Below, piece after piece: positions 61,831 through 64,000 of a stretch of 64,000 nt of DNA. Where the stretch lies: NCBI GenBank assembly GCA_965261065.1, contig OZ253444.1, positions 4,650,001 to 4,714,000 on the forward strand. The letters are read 5' to 3'. The DNA is from JAKZVK01 sp965261065 (GTDB taxonomy: Bacteria > Acidobacteriota > Terriglobia > Bryobacterales > UBA6623). Each line of letters begins with the position of its first letter. The stretch's first letter is position 1. Under the pieces are notes generated by a model, which worked only from the letters and a program-made list of their open reading frames with translations, did not search any database and had not been told where the DNA came from. A program made the translations under genes and the position numbers.

Positions 61831-63294
61831 ATGGGCAAGGTAACCGGATTCATGGAATACACACGGGAGGCCCCCAAGGGCCGTCCTGTGGAGGAGCGCA
61901 TCAAAGACTACCGGGAAATCTACGTTCCGACCCCCGAGGAGACCCTCAAAGTCCAGGGCGCGCGCTGCATGGACTGCGGCATCCCCTTCTGCCATACCGG
62001 CTGCCCGCTCAACAACATCATTCCCGACTGGAACGATCTCGTCTACCAAGACCGCTGGCAGGATGCGCTGCGCCAACTGCACTCGACCAATAACTTCCCC
62101 GAGTTCACCGGACGTATCTGCCCCGCCCCCTGCGAGGCCGCCTGCGTACTCGGCATCAACGACGACCCGGTCACCATCAAAGAGATCGAAAAGGCGATCG
62201 CCGACCGCGGCTGGGCCGAAGGCTGGACGGTCCCCGAACCGCCCTCCACCCGCAGCGGCAAGAAGGTGGCCGTGATCGGTTCCGGGCCGGCCGGCATGGC
62301 GGCCGCACAGCAACTCAACCGCGCCGGCCACCAGGTCACCGTGTACGAGAAGAACGAGGTCATCGGCGGCCTGATGGCGCTCGGCATCCCCGACTTCAAG
62401 ATGGAAAAGCACCTGGTCGAGCGGCGCGTCGAGCAAATGCAAGCAGAGGGCGTCACCTTCAAGACAGGAACGCACATCGGTGTCGACATCGACGCTAAGG
62501 ACCTGAAAGACGAATACGACGCACTCTTGATTGCGACCGGCGCCGAGAAACCGCGCGACCTGCCCATCCCCGGACGCGACCTCGAAGGCGTCTACTTCGC
62601 CATGCAATTCCTGCCGCAGCAGAACCGCCGCCTCGGCGGCCGGCCGGTCGAGGCCGGCTTCGACATCACCGCCAAGGACAAGCATGTCATCATCATCGGC
62701 GGCGGCGACACGGGCGCCGATTGTCTGGGAACGTCACGCCGACAAGGGGCGAAGTCAATCCGCCAGTTCGAGCTGCTACCCAAGCCGCCCCTGACACGCG
62801 ACGAACCCGGAGCGCAGCCCTGGCCGCTATGGCCGTTCACCTTCCAGGCCGAAAGCTCTCACCAGGAGGGCGACGTCCGCGACTGGGCGGTCAACACCAA
62901 CGAATTCATCGGCGAGAACGGCCACGTCCGCGCCTTGCGGGGCATCCGGCTCGAGTGGCCCAATCCCGATCCCGAAACGGGCAAACGTCCTTTCAAGTAT
63001 GATAAAATCCGGGGCTCCGAGTTCGAGTTTGAAGCCGACCTCGTCCTACTGGCGATGGGCTTCGAATGCCCGGTGCAAGAAGGCCTGCTGGAACAATTTG
63101 CCGTCGACAAAGACCCGCGCGGCCATGTGAAGGCTGAATACGGCGAGCACGCCACGTCGATCCGGGGCGTGTACGCGGCCGGCGACGCGCGCCGCGGCCA
63201 ATCGCTCGTGGTCTGGGCCTTAGCGGAGGGTCGCAAAGCCGCCCGTGCCATCGACCTCTTCTTGATGGGCGAGAGTAGCCTGCCTGAGCACTGA
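61831..63294 (+). CDS. gltD: glutamate synthase, small subunit
   Basis: 487 residues. N-terminal iron-sulfur cysteines in CMDCGIPFCHTGCPLNN and ICPAPCEAACVLG; the FAD site VAVIGSGPAGMAAAQQL; the NAD(P)H site IIIGGGDTGADCLGTS; and the C-terminal GVYAAGDARRGQSLVVWALA, which contacts FAD. It passes electrons from NADPH through the clusters to the FMN of GltB. The start lies 4 bases after the gltB stop, so the two are translationally linked. Normal length and complete. Confidence 0.97.
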   Translation: MGKVTGFMEYTREAPKGRPVEERIKDYREIYVPTPEETLKVQGARCMDCGIPFCHTGCPLNNIIPDWNDLVYQDRWQDALRQLHSTNNFPEFTGRICPAPCEAACVLGINDDPVTIKEIEKAIADRGWAEGWTVPEPPSTRSGKKVAVIGSGPAGMAAAQQLNRAGHQVTVYEKNEVIGGLMALGIPDFKMEKHLVERRVEQMQAEGVTFKTGTHIGVDIDAKDLKDEYDALLIATGAEKPRDLPIPGRDLEGVYFAMQFLPQQNRRLGGRPVEAGFDITAKDKHVIIIGGGDTGADCLGTSRRQGAKSIRQFELLPKPPLTRDEPGAQPWPLWPFTFQAESSHQEGDVRDWAVNTNEFIGENGHVRALRGIRLEWPNPDPETGKRPFKYDKIRGSEFEFEADLVLLAMGFECPVQEGLLEQFAVDKDPRGHVKAEYGEHATSIRGVYAAGDARRGQSLVVWALAEGRKAARAIDLFLMGESSLPEH

Positions 63295-63326
63295 CAGCAA
63301 CCACCGAGGGAGCCTATTCGACGGGC

Positions 63327-63677
63327 CTAGGCCGGTGGACGGCCATTGGAGGCGTTGTGCTGTAGGGTGTCGATCAGGCGGTTGAGCTTCTTGTCGGTGG
63401 CCTGCTGCGCTTCCGCCAGGCGGCTAAGCCGTTCTTCCGTCACCTGCTGCGCATGGGTGAGGCGCCCTTGTGCCTCTACCACCTGCTCCAAACCATCCGC
63501 TATCGCTTTGATCTGACGGTCATGGCCGGCGATCCGACGGTCATGGCCCGCGATCCGACGGTCGTGGCCGGCGAGCAGCTTCATGCCGGCTTCGATCATG
63601 TTGAAGATTGCATCCTGGCGGACACTCATCGCCGCTTGCTGCTCGAGGATGAACTCCGTGGTCTTCTCGGGGTCCAT
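63327..63677 (-). CDS. small coiled-coil protein with GHDRRIA repeats
   Basis: 116 residues, charged and fully helical. Three tandem 7-residue units (GHDRRIA, GHDRRIA, GHDRQIK) at about residues 37-57 are followed by heptad-rich sequence (VEAQGRLTHAQQVTEERLSR) to the end. The DNA repeats a 21-base unit. There is no signal peptide or membrane segment. Such short coiled-coil proteins are common in acidobacteria, but no function is known. Convergent with gltD, 32 bases apart. Confidence 0.65.
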   Translation of the reverse strand: MDPEKTTEFILEQQAAMSVRQDAIFNMIEAGMKLLAGHDRRIAGHDRRIAGHDRQIKAIADGLEQVVEAQGRLTHAQQVTEERLSRLAEAQQATDKKLNRLIDTLQHNASNGRPPA

Positions 63678-63733
63678 GCCTGCATCTTAACTTGCAGTAG
63701 GAAGGATCACAAGCGTGGCGCACTCTGTGTGCG

Positions 63734-64000
63734 CTACCGCACCAGCACGACTTCAGCCAAGTCCCGGTCCAAGTGGACGCAGTAGCGGCCGTCTCGGGGG
63801 TGAATCCACAGGCCTTGTTCCGGCCCCACGTTAGGGAACGCGGAGGGGTGATCGTAGAGACGGCCACCCACATCGTCGACCTCGGGGCTCAGCGGTCCGA
63901 CGTGGATGTGAGCGTGGCACTGGGTGCGGAAGAAGTATCCGTTGGCGGCGAGTCCCCAGCGGTCGGGGTATAGCTCTTTGGCCCTCCCGATGGCCGCCTC
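63734..64000 (-). CDS. C-terminal part of a hypothetical protein (runs off the window)
   Basis: 88 codons open from the right edge to TAG at 63734. They read ...RAKELYPDRWGLAANGYFFR, QCHAHIHVGPLSPEVDDVGG, GLWIHPRDGRYCVHLDRDLA and end EVVLVR. The H-x-H-x-H cluster in CHAHIHVGPL could be a metal or catalytic site, reminiscent of but not proof of a HIT-like fold. The start lies outside the window. Protein-like composition and lack of stops support a real gene. Confidence 0.6.
   Translation of the reverse strand, partial: EAAIGRAKELYPDRWGLAANGYFFRTQCHAHIHVGPLSPEVDDVGGRLYDHPSAFPNVGPEQGLWIHPRDGRYCVHLDRDLAEVVLVR

Overview
The window is GC-rich chromosomal DNA from an Acidobacteriota bacterium, most like Bryobacterales/Solibacterales. 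The best evidence is the repeated use of the secreted C-terminal domain known as TIGR03437 (proteins at 318-3452, 34492-35391 and 49382-54927), which is heavily expanded in that group. The rest of the gene content fits: YD/RHS secreted proteins, a heparinase-like enzyme, a tagaturonate-epimerase-like protein, Tat-exported PhoD, a Spy-like protein and a gltBD pair. I saw no tRNA, rRNA, CRISPR array, phage module or replication origin.

Layout. 1-4200: a micro membrane protein, a long secreted beta-propeller protein and an outer-membrane barrel protein. 4800-23800: a graveyard of insertion sequences (IS1595/ISXO2, IS1380, IS630, IS3, IS1634, ISNCY), some nested three deep. It encloses a decaying operon of two P-loop-type proteins (15744-19063) and a broken ABC transporter (19719-21256). 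23900-29500: intact small secreted proteins, OsmC, a D-2-hydroxyacid dehydrogenase, a heparinase-like protein and an L,D-transpeptidase. 29900-35400: an RHS protein split at a C11 tract, and a YD/TIGR03437 hybrid. 35400-37000: a REP-associated transposase with three REPs, a MITE and a hairpin-rich intergenic stretch. 37000-42050: tagaturonate-epimerase-like protein, POTRA protein, PhoD. 42200-46950: a membrane-protein gene broken by ISNCY and IS1380, plus IS fragments. 47000-49150: a hypothetical gene and a DapF-like protein lacking both usual cysteines. 49400-54930: an astacin-type metalloprotease gene broken by a stop codon and a 2.3-kb IS1380 unit. 54930-64000: SDR, D-2-hydroxyacid dehydrogenase, gltB, gltD, a coiled-coil protein and a partial gene.

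The most interesting signal is in the mobile DNA. By matching broken genes across insertions I could read target-site duplications. Two of the three full IS1380 copies are not flanked by their own duplication. In both, the 5-bp duplication lies beyond extra DNA on the right (transposase 3') side: TCTAG around 5000-7878 and TTGGA around 51416-53725. The extra DNA carries truncated pieces of unrelated genes. This is the geometry known for ISEcp1, an IS1380-family element that mobilises neighbouring DNA by using a substitute right end. The ISNCY-type elements here make 16-17-bp duplications, and a 281-bp MITE with matching ends and a 16-bp duplication appears to be their non-autonomous derivative.

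Decay is widespread in the IS-rich parts (in-frame stops, frameshifts, truncations), while housekeeping genes such as gltBD are intact. Several homopolymer-associated frameshifts could instead be assembly errors; this is noted entry by entry.
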